Of a stretch of 64,000 bases of DNA, positions 1 to 12,306 are shown piece after piece (within the stretch, counting starts at the first letter, position 1; the number at the start of each line of letters is the position of its first letter). The position numbers and the translations under genes were made by a program. The DNA comes from Stenogyne calaminthoides (taxonomy: Eukaryota > Streptophyta > Magnoliopsida > Lamiales > Lamiaceae): NCBI GenBank assembly GCA_037126765.1, contig JBBCBC010000017.1:27643916-27707915 (forward strand), in the 5' to 3' direction. Under the pieces are notes generated by a model, which made no database searches, was not told the origin of the DNA, and saw nothing but the letters and a program-made list of their open reading frames with translations.

Positions 1-506
1 CGGTTAATCACGATGGCCGAGGAAAATCAAGAAAAGAAAAGGTTAAGCCACCGATCAAAAAGAATCGGGTTACCAGATCCGATGGACTGAGATCGGGAAG
101 ATCGATGATCGGCGATCCGATCGATGACCAAAAAGATAAGTCGATCGATGATCGGAAGACCGGATCGAAGAGGAGGTTGCGATCGGAAGAGAGCGGATGA
201 GACCGACGAGATCGACGTGATCAAGATCGATAAGATAACCCGATGCAACTAACCGGATATGCTAACCTCGATGTACTAACTGATGCGGATAAACTAATAT
301 GTCGACTGATAAAGATCTTGATCGATCAGTGAGCTGATCGATCATGCGAGAAGAAATCGAAGACAAGTCATCTGAAGACATTTTCACTGAGAATCGAACG
401 CCATCGATGATCGAAAGCCCGAAAAGCTAGTGACTGAGGGGTCGATGCTCAAGTCGGAAGAGCCGAACTTAGTTAGCCCGAAAGTGTCGATAGATATCGA
501 CGCAAG
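1..506 (+). repeat. Family C LTR1, left part (5-prime end outside the window)
   Basis: This is the left portion of a SIRE-like LTR; it continues at 9594 after Copia element A. Base 1 aligns with about 10858 of LTR2, so about 200 bases of this LTR lie upstream of the window. It is dominated by GATC/GATCAG-like short motifs. Relative to the intact copy at 21800-22360 many CAG or CTG trinucleotides read as CG or CGG here. There is no credible coding sequence; the 73-residue ORF at 27-248 is a by-product of the simple repeats. Confidence 0.8.
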
Positions 507-2352
507 TGTTGGGGAATGAGTTGCACAGATCTATTCGGGGTGAATATTTAAATACAAATTTAATTCATTAATTATTACTAGCATGAATTAATCCTATATT
601 AATTCAAATAATAATTGCAACAACATATCATGCATATAAAAAGCCACGTAAAACCTACGCATGCGGAATCTACGGGTTTACGTGAACGTACCTCTCGGGA
701 TGGCAGTGGCTTTGAACGGACGGACTAACCAAAAGAACTTCCCAAGTATTCCCTTAGCCCTTGCTCGACAATCCGGTGGAAGGATACTCGCGAACAATTA
801 ACAAAAGGAAAAAAATAAACTTTGTTGCACCACATATGTGGATTTGCTAATATTTCCAGCACATGGAATTGTACTTGGGAATGAACTAATCATCCCCTAT
901 ATATAGGAGGGAGGGTGAACGAAATTTGTGTGTTTTTTAAAGGTGGGAAAAGACTTTTCTTGGTCACCAAGAAATCTTGAATATATCCCATATATTCTTT
1001 TTCCCATAATTAAAATATTCCACAAAAAATCCACCTCCTCTATTTTATGGAATTTTCGAAAATATTAGTGTGCAAGAATCCAAGATTTGGATCTTCTTGA
1101 ATTTATGAGATATTCTTGTATTTCAAGAAATACATATCTTCCATAATATCTTTTCAAGAAAATCAAGAAAATCTTTCTTGCCCACTATATTTCCAAAATT
1201 TCGAAATTTCACTATGTATAACCAAGTGAGAGATTTCTTGAATTTAATGAGACAATCTTGTATTCCAAGAATACATATCTTCATTCCATAACAAAATTCA
1301 AAGAAAATCTTTCTCCCTCTTTTATCCATAATTTTCGAAAATAAGAGGAAATATAAGCAACAATATTTATTTTATTTTAATCACCTTTTCAGTTATTAGA
1401 CTATATGTTGGGCTACTCAGGGGGCCTTTAGGAGAATTAAGATTGGACCTTCTAATGGATCTTGAATATCTAATATTGAACCACAATATAATTCAAGCCC
1501 ATAAATATTAATTAATCCCACTACATAATTAATATTGCACTATCCATCTTAACCCATATTACAGTCAATATGGCTCCCGGTCATTATTTCCCGTGTTTAA
1601 GATTATCTAGCCCATCAATTAATTCAAGCCACTGAAATAGCTTTCCGTTAATTAATATCTTTTGTCCTTGGTCGAGAACGGTTCAACATTATTATCCATA
1701 CCTAAAACTAATTCCACTTGCAAGATTTGGTATGATAAAACTTATGAACCTCCCAAGGGGGGCAATCAAGCAAGCGTGCTTTGCACACGATTCTTCAGAT
1801 TAAATCTTAGCAATCACATGTGACCAATAATATTGTCCAAGATAAAAAGTATTGAATCTCTCTACGATTCGCTACCCATGATAAGTCAAAGCAATAGTTA
1901 CCAATCCCACGTGATCCTATTTAAGGGACGAAGGTTAAGAAATAACGAACCACCGAGGTCTAATTCTTCCTTGTTCGGTTCAAAGAATTTATCCTCCTCA
2001 GGGTCCTATCCAAATATCGATCACATGCACTAGTGTAATCTATTGGTCAAGACAAACCAATCGAGCCTTACACCTCAACCTTTCGCGATGGTTGTTCATT
2101 TCCATCTGGTCGTGAATGGCGTACTTTTAGTTACAAGGGATCATTAATTTAATCTTCGTGATCCGGTATCACTAAATTAACTACTGATGTAACACGTCAT
2201 TTAATTATTGAACAGTTATGCAAAGAAATATATATAACATTCAATCATATTTAAAGCATCGATGATAAATAATTTATTTCAAGAAATAAGTCCGAAAATT
2301 CGGTTTAGATTATACAAAGTAAAAAGCATACTTTTCAAAGATAATCCCAACA
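507..2352 (-). repeat. 3-prime LTR of Copia A
   Basis: 1846 bp, starting tgttgggg and ending cccaaca on the plus strand, so bounded by TG...CA. It is nearly the same as the 5-prime LTR at 7750-9588 apart from small indels and CWG-type differences, which suggests a fairly recent insertion. A palindromic TATA-like segment (cctatatatagg near 896) precedes a stretch with hairpin-forming repeats (960-1330). The 66-73-residue ORFs in it are not credible genes. Confidence 0.93.
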
Positions 2353-2470
2353 ATCTCCCACTTATACTCAAAGTCCGCTTTTAAGTATACTACAACACGC
2401 CTCGAGTAGTCCGTGACATCTAATGTCACCTACACGAACCTAATAATTTCTCCCACTTATACTCAAAGCA
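2353..2470 (-). promoter_or_regulatory. Duplicated polypurine tract of Copia A
   Basis: Read on the minus strand, the purine-rich block ending aagtgggagat abuts the 3-prime LTR at 2353-2373; this is the position of the plus-strand DNA primer in LTR retrotransposons. A second near-identical copy lies at about 2449-2468, less than 100 bp internal to it. Element B has the same pair, so the duplication belongs to the family. Confidence 0.75.
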
Positions 2471-5400
2471 GATTAGCAACTGTCTTGACACCCATTCCAC
2501 TCACATGTCTCTCGAATGTATTCAGAGGCGCGATTTATTTGTGAATAGATCTCGCTAGTCTGTCCCCCTCGACGCTATCTTTGCCACATCTATATCTCCT
2601 CTCTTAACGATTTCTCGTATAAGATGTCTTTCCTTTAATGTGTTTGTTTGACTCGTGGACTCTTGGTTCTCTTGAATTTGTAACTGCCCCTAGCAGATAT
2701 TGCTAGACAAATTCAGAACACCATCCAAGTCCACTAAGAAGATCTAGAGCCCAATCGGTTCTTTCACTGCTTCACAAGCAGCTACTTACCCGAGTCCCAT
2801 GGTTGAGTCAGTGATGCATTTTTGCTTCACACTCGTCCATTTGATGGCTACACTTCCCAAATGAAAACACACTAACTGAGGCAGATAATTTCTGGAATCT
2901 ATATCTGATTGGAAATCCGAGTCCGTGTAGCCGATGGGGATTGAGTATTCGATCGATAAATCAACATTCTATCCCGAGTTCTTTTCAGACACTTCAGAAT
3001 GTTTTAACTGTCGTCCAATTCGCTTTCCCTGGGTTACTCTGATATCTTGCTACCATGCCTATGGCAAAGCATATATCCGGTCTCGTACACAGCATTGCAT
3101 ACATAAGGTTTCCTACAGCCGAAGCACAAGGAATGCCTTTCATGTCATCTATCTCCTTTTAGTCCTTAGGGAACATTTTCTTGGATAGATGGATTCCAAG
3201 TCCGAAAGGTACGAATCCTTTCTTGAATCTTGCATCTTTGAATTGTTTAAAAAAATGAAGGTGTCTATGTATGAAACTTGCGATAACCCGATCATCCTTT
3301 TACGGGCGATCTCGAGTAATCTTGATCCCAAGGATATGTCCGCTTTCTTTCCTAAGTCTTTCATATCAAACTGTTTTTGAAACCATGCCCTTACGCCCGA
3401 TCATCACACCTTCACATCGTTCCCGGATGATCAATGTCATCTACGATAGTAGTACTAAGAATACCAATGCAGCTTCAAACGCTTTTTATACACACAACTT
3501 TCAAACTTGTTTTGATCAAACCCATAAGACTTTATTACATGATCAAAACTTTGGTTCCAAGCTCTGGATGCCTGTTTGAGTCCGTAAATGGACCTCTTGA
3601 GCTTTACAAACTAGGTGTTCTTGGCCTGTTTCAATGAAAACATGGGGTTGTTGCATATAGATCTCTTTATCAAGACTTCCGTTAAGGAAAGCTGTCTTGA
3701 CATCTATTTGCCAGACTTCAAAGTCGAAATGCGCAGCAATCGATAAGAGAATACGGATGGACTTAAGCATGGCTACGGGCGAAAAAGTTTCCTCATAATC
3801 GATCCCTTTCTTTCTGAGTATAACCTTTCGCCATTAGTCTTGCTTTAAAGGTTTCAACCTTCCCGTCCGGTCCTCTTTTCCTCTTATATACCCACTTGCA
3901 TCCAATGGGTTTGACCCCATTAAGTGGTTCGACTAGCTCCCACACTCTATTATGAAACATAGAACCCATATCGGCTTTCATTGCTATTTGCCAAGAAACT
4001 GCATCCTTATCTTGGAGTGCCTCGTCATATGTCCATGGGTCTGATTCCGGGAATCAAGTCCGAGGACTCTCCTATTCCCATGAATCTCTCGGGCTGTCTA
4101 ACAACCCTCCCACTATGACTAGGCTCCGGTTGTGAAAGCGTATCGTTTGGTATATCATCTAGTATAGTTGGCACTGAGGTTTGCCCTCTAAGCTCATTTA
4201 AGGTAATCTCACTTCTGGGTTTTCTTTGGTTCATATAGTTTTCTTCCAAAATCTAAAGTGGGTGCGGATGTCCACCTTTTGATCTTCGGAACTATAGAAT
4301 CATTCACCCTTTTGTTCCCTCGGGGTATCCTACAAAACAGCCTTAATTCTGATCGAGGATCCAATTTACCGGTTTCCTTGTCCAACACGTAGGCTGGACA
4401 CCCCAAAGTTCTCATATGTCTCATACTAGACTTGCGTCCGGTCCACAATTCTTTGGGGTTCTGGGAACTGATTTGGATAGCACCAAGTTCAGAATGTAAG
4501 TCGCTGTTTTCCAAGGCATGACCCCAGAACGACTCGGGAAGATCCGTATAACTCATTATTGATCTAACCATTTCCAAAAGAGTTCTGTTGCTTCGCTCTG
4601 CAAACCCCGTTTTGTTGAGGGGTTCCAGGTGCGGTGAGCTGGGATACAATCCCTTCATCAGATAAGTAGTTCAAAAACTCATCGCTGAGGTATTCGCCTC
4701 CACGATCAGACCGTAGAGACTTGATACGTTTTTCCATATGATTCTCTGTTTGAGCCTTAAATTCTTAGAATTTCTCAAAGGTCTCAGATTCATGCTTCAT
4801 AAGGAAAATGTACCTTGAGTAATCATCAATAAAATTACTCATAACCTCCTCTTGCTTTGGTTGACATTGAACTACGCACATCTGTGTAAACGATTTCTAA
4901 CACTTCTTTGGCCCTATTCCCCTTGGCTCCAAATGCCCTCTCGGTCATATTACTCTCCAAACATGATTCGCAGGTTGGAATCGGTTCAACTTGGAGAAAA
5001 CTCTAGTGAACCGTGTCTCACCAACCTTTGGATCCTCTTTGGATTTATATGACCCTATCTTAGATGCCAAAGAAGTGTCTCGTTCACGTCTGATGAATGT
5101 TTTCTTTTCTCGGAAACAGTTGATGTGTTATAGGATACATTTCGTGAGTGGTGTGCACAGTTAATTGTATAGAGATTTTCCATCAATGTCCCGTAACAGA
5201 TACACTCATCATTTCAAAATGATGTCATTCTTATTAGAAGAAACTTAGTGTCCTTCAATCGAATTTTAGAAACTGAAAGTGAATTCTTTCTAAAACTGGG
5301 AACATAAAGATAATCTCAAAAAAACTTTATCTTCAAAAGATAGGTGCACTTCTCCCATCGCTTCATCTCTTTACTCATGTAGCATTGCAATGTCTCGCTA

Positions 5401-5590
5401 CTTGCGTAGTATTGCAATAATCGTTACTACCGTAGCATTGCAATATCTGCCACTTACATAGCATTGCAATGTCTTCTACTTTAAAACGTTACCCGGTGTG
5501 ATGAGGATCTCACTCCCACTATGTTGCGGATCATTTAGAACCCGTGAAGCCAACATGATTAGTGGATCTCGATCAACCACCCACAAATGA
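2387..5590 (-). pseudogene. Degenerate Copia pol (protease-integrase-RT-RNase H) of element A
   Basis: Successive minus-strand ORF pieces give Copia pol in order. Integrase C-terminal half at 4209-4658 (motifs ESFWGHALE, LWTGRKSSMRHMRTLGCPAYVLD). Reverse transcriptase N-terminal part at 3793-3981 (GCKWVYKRKRGPDGKVETFK) and 3543-3770 (WQIDVKTAFLNGSLDKEIYM). RT/RNase H pieces at 2934-3364 are also readable. The pieces change frame repeatedly, with several in-frame stops, so no polyprotein can be made. The protease region near 5590 lacks a readable D-[ST]-G motif. Confidence 0.88.
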
Positions 5591-6269
5591 GAAGTATACC
5601 CGCTAAACAAGTTTCAATAACTAGTGTATGAGAATTACCTTTCTTTCCGTCCCTTTTGGGGTTGGAGCAGGCAAGACCTCCATTGTCCTCTCTCACCGCA
5701 GCTTAAGCACTTCCTCTTTGGATTTTCCTTGACACAACAAGCATTCCTCATCTTACCATTGCCCTTGGCAACAGTTGAGTTTTATTGCTTATGGCCTTTG
5801 GTCCTCCCTTGGCCTAGAAGATGAAGACGGACCACTTGCCGTCAAAGCTTGAGTTTGGTGCCTTATCATCATTTCTGCCGAGTCCAAAACTTTGCAACAA
5901 ATTTCTTAATGAGGCCAAAATGCTCAAAAACCTTTCGGGCAGAGAATGAAGTACCAAATTCATCCGAGTCTCCGGATCATAATCTGCACTCGAATCTCAA
6001 GTTTGTTCGGATGGGCCATCTATTTTGAGGACGTAATCCCTTACGGGTTTTTCCTCCACCATTTTCAAATGACGACATCTCTCAAGAAGGTGATCCGACG
6101 AGTCCCGCATGTTTTGACTCGTCGGTTGGCTCATCCGATTTTTTGTGTGTCAAAATCCACTTGTGCTTTTTGTGCGCTTAGGACAATTATAATTTTCCAA
6201 TCAATATAGTTTCCATACATATTGTATTGACTTTAAGTATAATAACAAAGGATTAAAAGGTAACGACAT
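5591..6269 (-). pseudogene. Degenerate Copia gag of element A
   Basis: Nucleotide alignment to element B gag places the start ATG at 6267-6269 (minus). The reading frame is broken many times. The zinc-knuckle region is visible around 5680-5710 (minus strand CLSCGERGQWR), with the usual His replaced by Gln compared with B (CFNCGEKGHWR); this change alone would damage a CCHC knuckle. The upstream part matches the UBN2/capsid region of B only at nucleotide level. Recognition rests on collinearity with B. Confidence 0.8.
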
Positions 6270-7749
6270 CTTTGAATCAAATAAACAACTATATGCAATA
6301 GACAAGTATATCACAAGGTTCGATCACATTTCATCATATTTTAAAATCTCAAAAAAATATTAACATGCATCGACCAACATCTCAAAAACAGTTTAAATAA
6401 GCCAAAGGAAGGGTGGGTCATTATTTAAACACATTCAAGCAAAAGTTACAAACAAGAACGATTAAAACCTTTAATATCCAGATTAATAGTTGGCTCCCAC
6501 TTGACCAATATAAAATTGACAGGGACTTGAGGGAAGTATATGCATATCAATTTTATACCTAAGTAATAACCATGATTAAATACAGATTACTATTTCGCTT
6601 TGATCGAGCCTCGTGGGGAGGGTCATCGCCGCCACTAGTAATAACCCACAATCATCCTTTTCGAATTCATTCATGTGAAACCTATCTTTTGACCATCCCA
6701 AAGGGGGAATTTCTCCAAAAGAGTTCACAAATAAATAAATCATGGAGGTCAAAATTAATTCAATTTTATTATCCTAATAAAATTATCAATTAATTATTTA
6801 AAACATACTTAGTAATTTTGAAGTTGAGATTTTTCAATTTGGCAACCCTCATGCAAACACATTTAAACAAATTAAACAAAGCATAAGATAAAGACAAATA
6901 AATCAAGCAAAAATGAAAAAATAAACATATTGGGCACAAATTATCCAATTGTCATGGTTTGATTTTTCTTGGCTTGATCTTGAAGAAACACGCCTCGAAT
7001 TTCTCCCACTCATTCGTCTCGAAAAAAATACTTAAATCTCGAGCCTTGGCCCATGACTTTCCTTGTGGGATCTGTATACGCATCCAAACCCCGCCGCTCC
7101 CTAGCCTAAGACATTTCTCAGCGACCTCGGCCCTTGCCCGTGAAACCAGCGCCCACCAGTCACCTCGACCGCCTCGCCAGTGTCGGCAAGTCAGCGAATC
7201 TCGGCTGCAACCTTGTCCGCCATGTATATCTTCGCCCTGCCTCCGCCTCGCCGCTGACCTCGAAACCGCCCGCCTCTCCGTCATCCCGCCCGTCTTCGGC
7301 TTTGGGCGCGCCGCGCGTCTTGTGTGACCCTCATCGTCTTGGCTAAAGACGCCAGCCCTCGTACTGCGCCCAAAAGCGTGTGTAGCGGCGCGAACCTTCC
7401 GCGCCGTTTCGATTTCGCCCTTTAATTCTTTCGTTTTTTCGTTCCCCGATCCTTTACAATTTTTATTTACAAAAAATAAACAAACCTAGATCTAGACTAG
7501 TCTATTACATTGATCAAATCAAACAAATCCTAGTCTACTCATGGATTTTCTCACGAGGCAAAACAAATCCGAATCGAATCAATTAAAAAACCACGGTTTA
7601 TATGCATGCAAAATAAAACATTAAAATCCATGACAATTGGATACCGCAAAAACAGATCTAACAGTTCTACTATCCAATTTCAAATTTAATGTCCACGAAT
7701 TAAATTACAATTTAAAAAATTCAGAGTCAAAAAATTGGCTCGATACCAT
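6270..7749 (-). other. 5-prime leader of Copia A with a GC-rich core
   Basis: The untranslated leader lies between the primer site and gag. Most of it (6270-7010 and 7420-7749) matches the leader of element B almost base for base. A GC-rich core at about 7045-7415 does not: it shares only patches with the core of B (about 14800-15180). ORFs of 110 and 122 residues exist on opposite strands here but overlap each other and are not conserved in B, so I do not call them genes. Confidence 0.7.
7737..7748 (-). promoter_or_regulatory. Primer-binding site of Copia A
   Basis: On the minus strand the sequence TGGTATCGAGCC begins 1-2 bases after the 5-prime LTR end. It matches the initiator-methionine tRNA complement used by plant Copia elements (TGGTATCAGAGC), except that the CAGA part reads CGA, another CAG to CG change. 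Confidence 0.85.
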
Positions 7750-9588
7750 TGTTGGGGAATGAGTTGCACAGATCTATTCGGGTGAATATTTAAATACAAA
7801 TTTAATTCATTAATTATTACTAGCATGAATTAATCCTATATTAATTCAAATAATAATTGCAACAACATATCATGCATATAAAAAGCCACGTAAAACCTAC
7901 GACGCGAATCTACGTTTACGTGAACGTACCTCTCCTGATGGCAAAGGGCTTTGAACAGACGGACTAACCAAAAGGACTTCCCAAGTATTCCTTTAGCCCT
8001 TGCTCGACAATCCGGTGGAAGGATACTTTCATGAACAATTAACAAAAGGAAAAAATAAACTTTGTTGCACCACCACTATGGATTTGCTAATATTTCCAAA
8101 GACATGGAATTGTACTTGGGAATGAACTAATCATCCCCTATATATAGGAGGGAGGGTGAACGAAATTTGTGTGTTTTTTCAATGTGGGAAAAGACTTTTC
8201 TTGGTCACCAAGAAATCTTGAATATATCCCATATATTCTTTTTCCCATAATTAAAATATTCCACAAAAAATCCACCTCCTCTATTTTATGGAATTTTCGA
8301 AAATATTAGTGTGCAAGAATCCAAGATTTGGATCTTCTTGAATTTATGAGATATTCTTGTATTTCAAGAAATACATATCTTCCATAATATCTTTTCAAGA
8401 AAATCAAGAAAATCTTTCTTGCCCACTATATTTCCAAAATTTTGAAATTTCACTATGTATAACCAAGTGAGAGATTTCTTGAATTTAATGAGACAATCTT
8501 GTATTCCAAGAATACATATCTTCATTCCATAACAAAATTCAAAGAAATCTTTCTCCCTCTTTTATTCATAATTTTCGAAAATAAGAGGAAATATAAGCAA
8601 CAATATTTATTTTATTTTAATCACCTTTTCAATTATTGGACTATATGTTGGGCTACTCAGGGGGCCTTTAGGAGAATTAAGATTGGACCTTCTAATGGAT
8701 CTTGAATATCTAATATTGAGCCACAATATAATTCAAGCCCATAAATATTAATTAATCCCACTACATAATTAATATTGCACTATCCATCTTAACCCATATT
8801 ACAGTCAATATGGCTCCCGGTCATTATTTCCCGTGTTTAAGATTATCTAGCCCATCAATTAATTCAAGCCACTGAAATAGCTTTCCGTTAATTAATATCT
8901 TTTGTCCTTGGTCGAGGAACGGTTCAACATTATTATCCATACCGGAAACTAATTCCACTTGCAAGATTTGGTATGATAAAACTTATGAACCTCCCAAGGG
9001 GGCAAATCAAGCAAGCGTTTTGCACACGATTCTTCAGATTAAATCTTAGCAATCACATGTGACCAATAATATTGCCCAAGATAAAAAGTATTGAATCTCT
9101 CTCTAATTAAGCTACCCATGATAAGTCAAAGCAATAGTTACCAATCCCACGTGATCCTATTTAAGGGACAAAGGTTAAGAAATAAAGAACCATCGAGGTC
9201 TAATTCTTCCTTGTTCGGTTCAAGAATTTATCCTCCTCAGAGGTCCTATTCAAACATCGATCATGCACTAGTGTAATCTCTTGGTCAAGACAAACCAATC
9301 TGAGCCTTACACCTCAACCTTTCGCGATGGTTGTTCATTTCCATCTGGGTCGTGAATGGCGTACTTTTAGTTACAAGGGGACCGTTAATTTAATCTTCCG
9401 TGATCCGGTATCACTAAATTAACTACAAGAAACGCACGTCAATTATTGAACAGTTATGCAAGAAATATATATAACATTCAATCATATTTAAAGCATCAGT
9501 GATAAATAATTTATTTCAGTAAATAAGTCTGAAAATTCAGTTTCGATTATACAAAGTAAAAAGCATACTTTTCAGTATAATCCCAACA
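7750..9588 (-). repeat. 5-prime LTR of Copia A
   Basis: 1839 bp, TG...CA bounded, nearly identical to 507-2352. On the minus strand this LTR carries the promoter (TATA-like near 8137-8150) and would drive gag-pol. The 60-70-residue ORFs inside have no coding character. Confidence 0.93.
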
Positions 9589-9593
9589 ACAAG

Positions 9594-10525
9594 GTCCGCT
9601 GAAGAGAAGTCTGCTGAATCAAGAATCCTGAGTAAAAGTATCCTTAAGACTCAGAGAACCCTGAAGACTCGTAAAAATCCTCAAGAATATAAATAAGTTA
9701 GATTCAAATTGACGGGACCAATGAGAGGAAGACAACCAGCCTGAAAAAGCTGCAAAAGCTATAGAATAGTATGGATTTGAATGTGACTCCATCCAACGGT
9801 AACATTCAAATCCACACTATAAATACAAGTTCTTGCTTCATTATTAAGTGTGTGAAATGCGTGAAAAACACCATTGAGCTACATAGCCAAATCATCTAGC
9901 ATTTCCACCATTGAACACTGAGCAAGAAATACACACATATATTCAAGAGTGTTCTATCCTAGATCTAAGCACAAATGTAATATCCTAAGCTTAAAGAGAT
10001 TTTCTCATCCTTAGCATTGAGGCTAAACAAATTTAAGGGAAAATCTCACCCTAGTTGGACACCAAACAATCTTTACCCAAACTGAGTGTTAGGTTAAGTT
10101 TTGTTAAGCAATGATTGTAAGTTAGTTGGACTAGCTTACTTTCTGGGTGAGAGTGAGAACTCGATAAACATCTAAGCAATCCCGCAAGGGAGGGTAGGCA
10201 ATCCTGTAAGGGAGATAAGTCCTTAGAGAGTGAGAAGTCATTAAACATTTGTTGTATTGTGTTGGACTAACACATTAATCTATGTCCAGTTGGTTAAGTT
10301 GGTGCCCCTGCTGATAGGGAAGAGTGGATGTAAGAGTTTGACTCCGAACCACTATAAAAATCGTGTGTTCTTTACTGCTTTATATTCTTACTTGCAATAT
10401 GAATTTAATTATAAGCAAACCACATCGATTTAAAACAAAATTTTAGAATCACCATTTCCTCACCCCTGTTTTATATGCATTACACGATTTTTTACGCATT
10501 TCATGGGTTTTTCACGGGACCAACA
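9594..10525 (+). repeat. Family C LTR1, right part
   Basis: Continuation of the LTR begun at 1-506, from the far TSD of element A to the end ...gggaccaaca at 10525. It contains the only intact TATA box of the three family C LTRs (TATAAATA, 9818-9825, after the ccatccaacgg segment). A long U3/R/U5-like tail shared by all copies follows. The minus-strand ORF at 10051-10248 recurs in all three LTRs but is a by-product of LTR identity. Confidence 0.88.
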
Positions 10526-10660
10526 ATTGGTATCAAAGCGTGAGTTCAAACGTTCACTGTTTTTCTATGTGACCATCTGAACTGATCTATTTGAAAACCC
10601 CGTTTCTGTAAAAATGCATATATTTTAATGTTTTGGCATCATTATCAAAAAGGGGGAAAT
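10526..10660 (+). mobile_element. Family C 135-bp internal domain, copy 1 (PBS + PPT only)
   Basis: This is the whole sequence between two LTRs. It opens with a primer-binding site (TGGTATCAAAGCG, 10528-10540) and closes with a polypurine tract (aaaaagggggaaat, 10647-10660) directly before TGTTGGGATATTC of LTR2. The middle resembles the leader of SIRE-type element D (39877-39980: gtcatttgaacagatct) and then jumps straight to the SIRE-type 3-prime end. Gag, pol and the 3-prime ORF have therefore been removed. It can only move using proteins from a relative. Confidence 0.88.
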
Positions 10661-12306
10661 TGTTGGGATATTCTAGTTTTGATGAATTATGTCAAAACAT
10701 TATCAACTTGTGTTATTCAAGCTAACTTACAGATAACAAGTTGAGGGGGAACGAGAGAATAAGTTTAGGGGGAACTCACGAAATCAGAAGTAGATGATCG
10801 AGATCAGACGAGGCTACAAACGAGACTGATCGAGATCAGATGAGTAAGATGAGTTCCGAAGTTAACTGATGAGCTGAGGAAAATCAGATGAAAAGAAAAG
10901 CTAAGCCAGCTGATCAGAAGAATCAGAAGTTACCAGATCAGATGGACCTGAGATCAGAAGATCAGATGATCAGAAGTGATCTGATCAGATGACCAAAAAA
11001 GATAAGCTGATTAGATGATCAGAAGACCAGATCAGAAGAGGAGGTTGCTGATAAGAAGAGGAGAAGATGAGACTGATCGAGATCGGACGTGATCAAGATC
11101 AGATAATATAACCTGATGCAACTAACCTGATATGCTAACCGGATGTACTAATCTAATGCAGATAAACTGATATGTCGACTGATAAAGAGATTGATCGATC
11201 ACCGAAATGATCGATCAACGAGAAGAAATCAGAAGACAAGTCATCTGAAGACATGTTCATCGAGAATCGAACGCCATCGATGATCGATAACTCGAAAAGC
11301 TAGTGACCGAGGGTCGATGTTTGAAGTCGGAAGAGCTTAACTCGCTAATTTAAGTGTCAAGATACTTGATCGTATAAGGTCCGCTGAAGAGAAGTCTGCT
11401 GAATCAAGAATCCTGAGTAAAAGTATCCTGAAGACTCAGAGTACCGTGAAGACTCAGAAAATCCAGAAGAATATAGCCGTTAGATTCAGCTGACATGGAC
11501 CAATGAGCGGAAGACAACCAGCCTGAAAAAGCTGCAAAAGCTACAGAATAGTATGGATTTGAATGTGACTCCATCCAACGGTAACATTCAAATCCACATT
11601 ACAAATACAAGTTCATCCTTCATTATTAAATGTGTGAAATGCGTGAAAAACACCATTGAGCTACAGAGCCAAATCATCTAGCATTTCCACCATAGAACAC
11701 TGAGCAAGAAATACACGCATATATTCAAGAGTGTTATATCCTAGATCTAAGCACAAATGTAATATCCTAAGCTTAGAGAGATTTTCCCATCCTTAGCATT
11801 GAGGTTAAACAAATGTAAGGGAAAATCTCACCCTAGTTGGACACCAAACAATCTTTACCCAAACCGAGTGTTAGGTTAAGTTTTGTTAAGCAAGGATTGT
11901 AAGTTAGTTGGACTAGCTTACTTTCAGGGTGAGAGTGAGAACTCGATAAACATCTAAGCAAATCCCGCAAGGGAGGGTAGGCAATCCTGTAAGGGAGATA
12001 AGTTCCGAGAGAGTGAGAACTCATTAAACATCTGTTGTATTGTGTTGGACTAACACATTAATCTAAGTTCAGTTGGTTAAGTTGGTGCCCTTGCTGATAG
12101 GGAAGAGTGGATGTAAGAGTTTGACTCCGAACCACTATAAAAATCGTGTGTTATTTACTGCTTTATATTCTTACTTTCCATATGAATTTGATTATAAGCA
12201 AACCACATCGATTTAAAACAAATTTTGGAATCACCATTTCCTCACCCCTGTTTATATGCATTACATGATTTTTTACGCATTTCATGGGTTTTTCACGGGA
12301 CCAACA
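10661..12306 (+). repeat. Family C LTR2 (complete)
   Basis: 1646 bp, from TGTTGGGATATTC to ACCAACA. It is the only uninterrupted copy in the array. Its promoter position reads ttacaaata (about 11597) in place of the TATAAATA of LTR1. Its first 700 bases show many CAG/CTG to CG differences against LTR3. Confidence 0.9.

Larger units (their letters stand above)
507..9588 (-). mobile_element. Copia LTR retrotransposon A, degenerate, inserted in family C LTR1
   Basis: Complete Ty1/Copia layout read on the minus strand: 5-prime LTR (7750-9588), primer site, leader, gag, pol (protease, integrase, reverse transcriptase, RNase H in Copia order), polypurine tract, 3-prime LTR (507-2352). The flanking 5-mers gcaag (502-506) and acaag (9589-9593) are a TSD with one mismatch, and LTR1 of family C is continuous when the element is removed. 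LTRs of about 1.84 kb and the RT/RNase H wording resemble the Angela/BARE-like lineage; that assignment is inference. All ORFs are broken, so it is non-autonomous now. It is the same family as element B and the solo LTR at 57209-59065. Confidence 0.93.

Noticed and set aside
6959..7327. 110- and 122-residue ORFs on opposite strands in the leader of Copia A
   Set aside because: They overlap each other in GC-rich DNA with few stops and are not conserved in element B.
9589..9593. Family C LTR1 and the 1-506 piece as two unrelated repeats
   Set aside because: The two pieces join into one LTR collinear with LTR2 and LTR3 when element A is removed.
10051..10248. 65-residue minus-strand ORF repeated at 11833-12024 and 22805-23002
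   Set aside because: Its recurrence reflects the three family C LTR copies, not a conserved gene; it lies antisense in the transcribed LTR tail.
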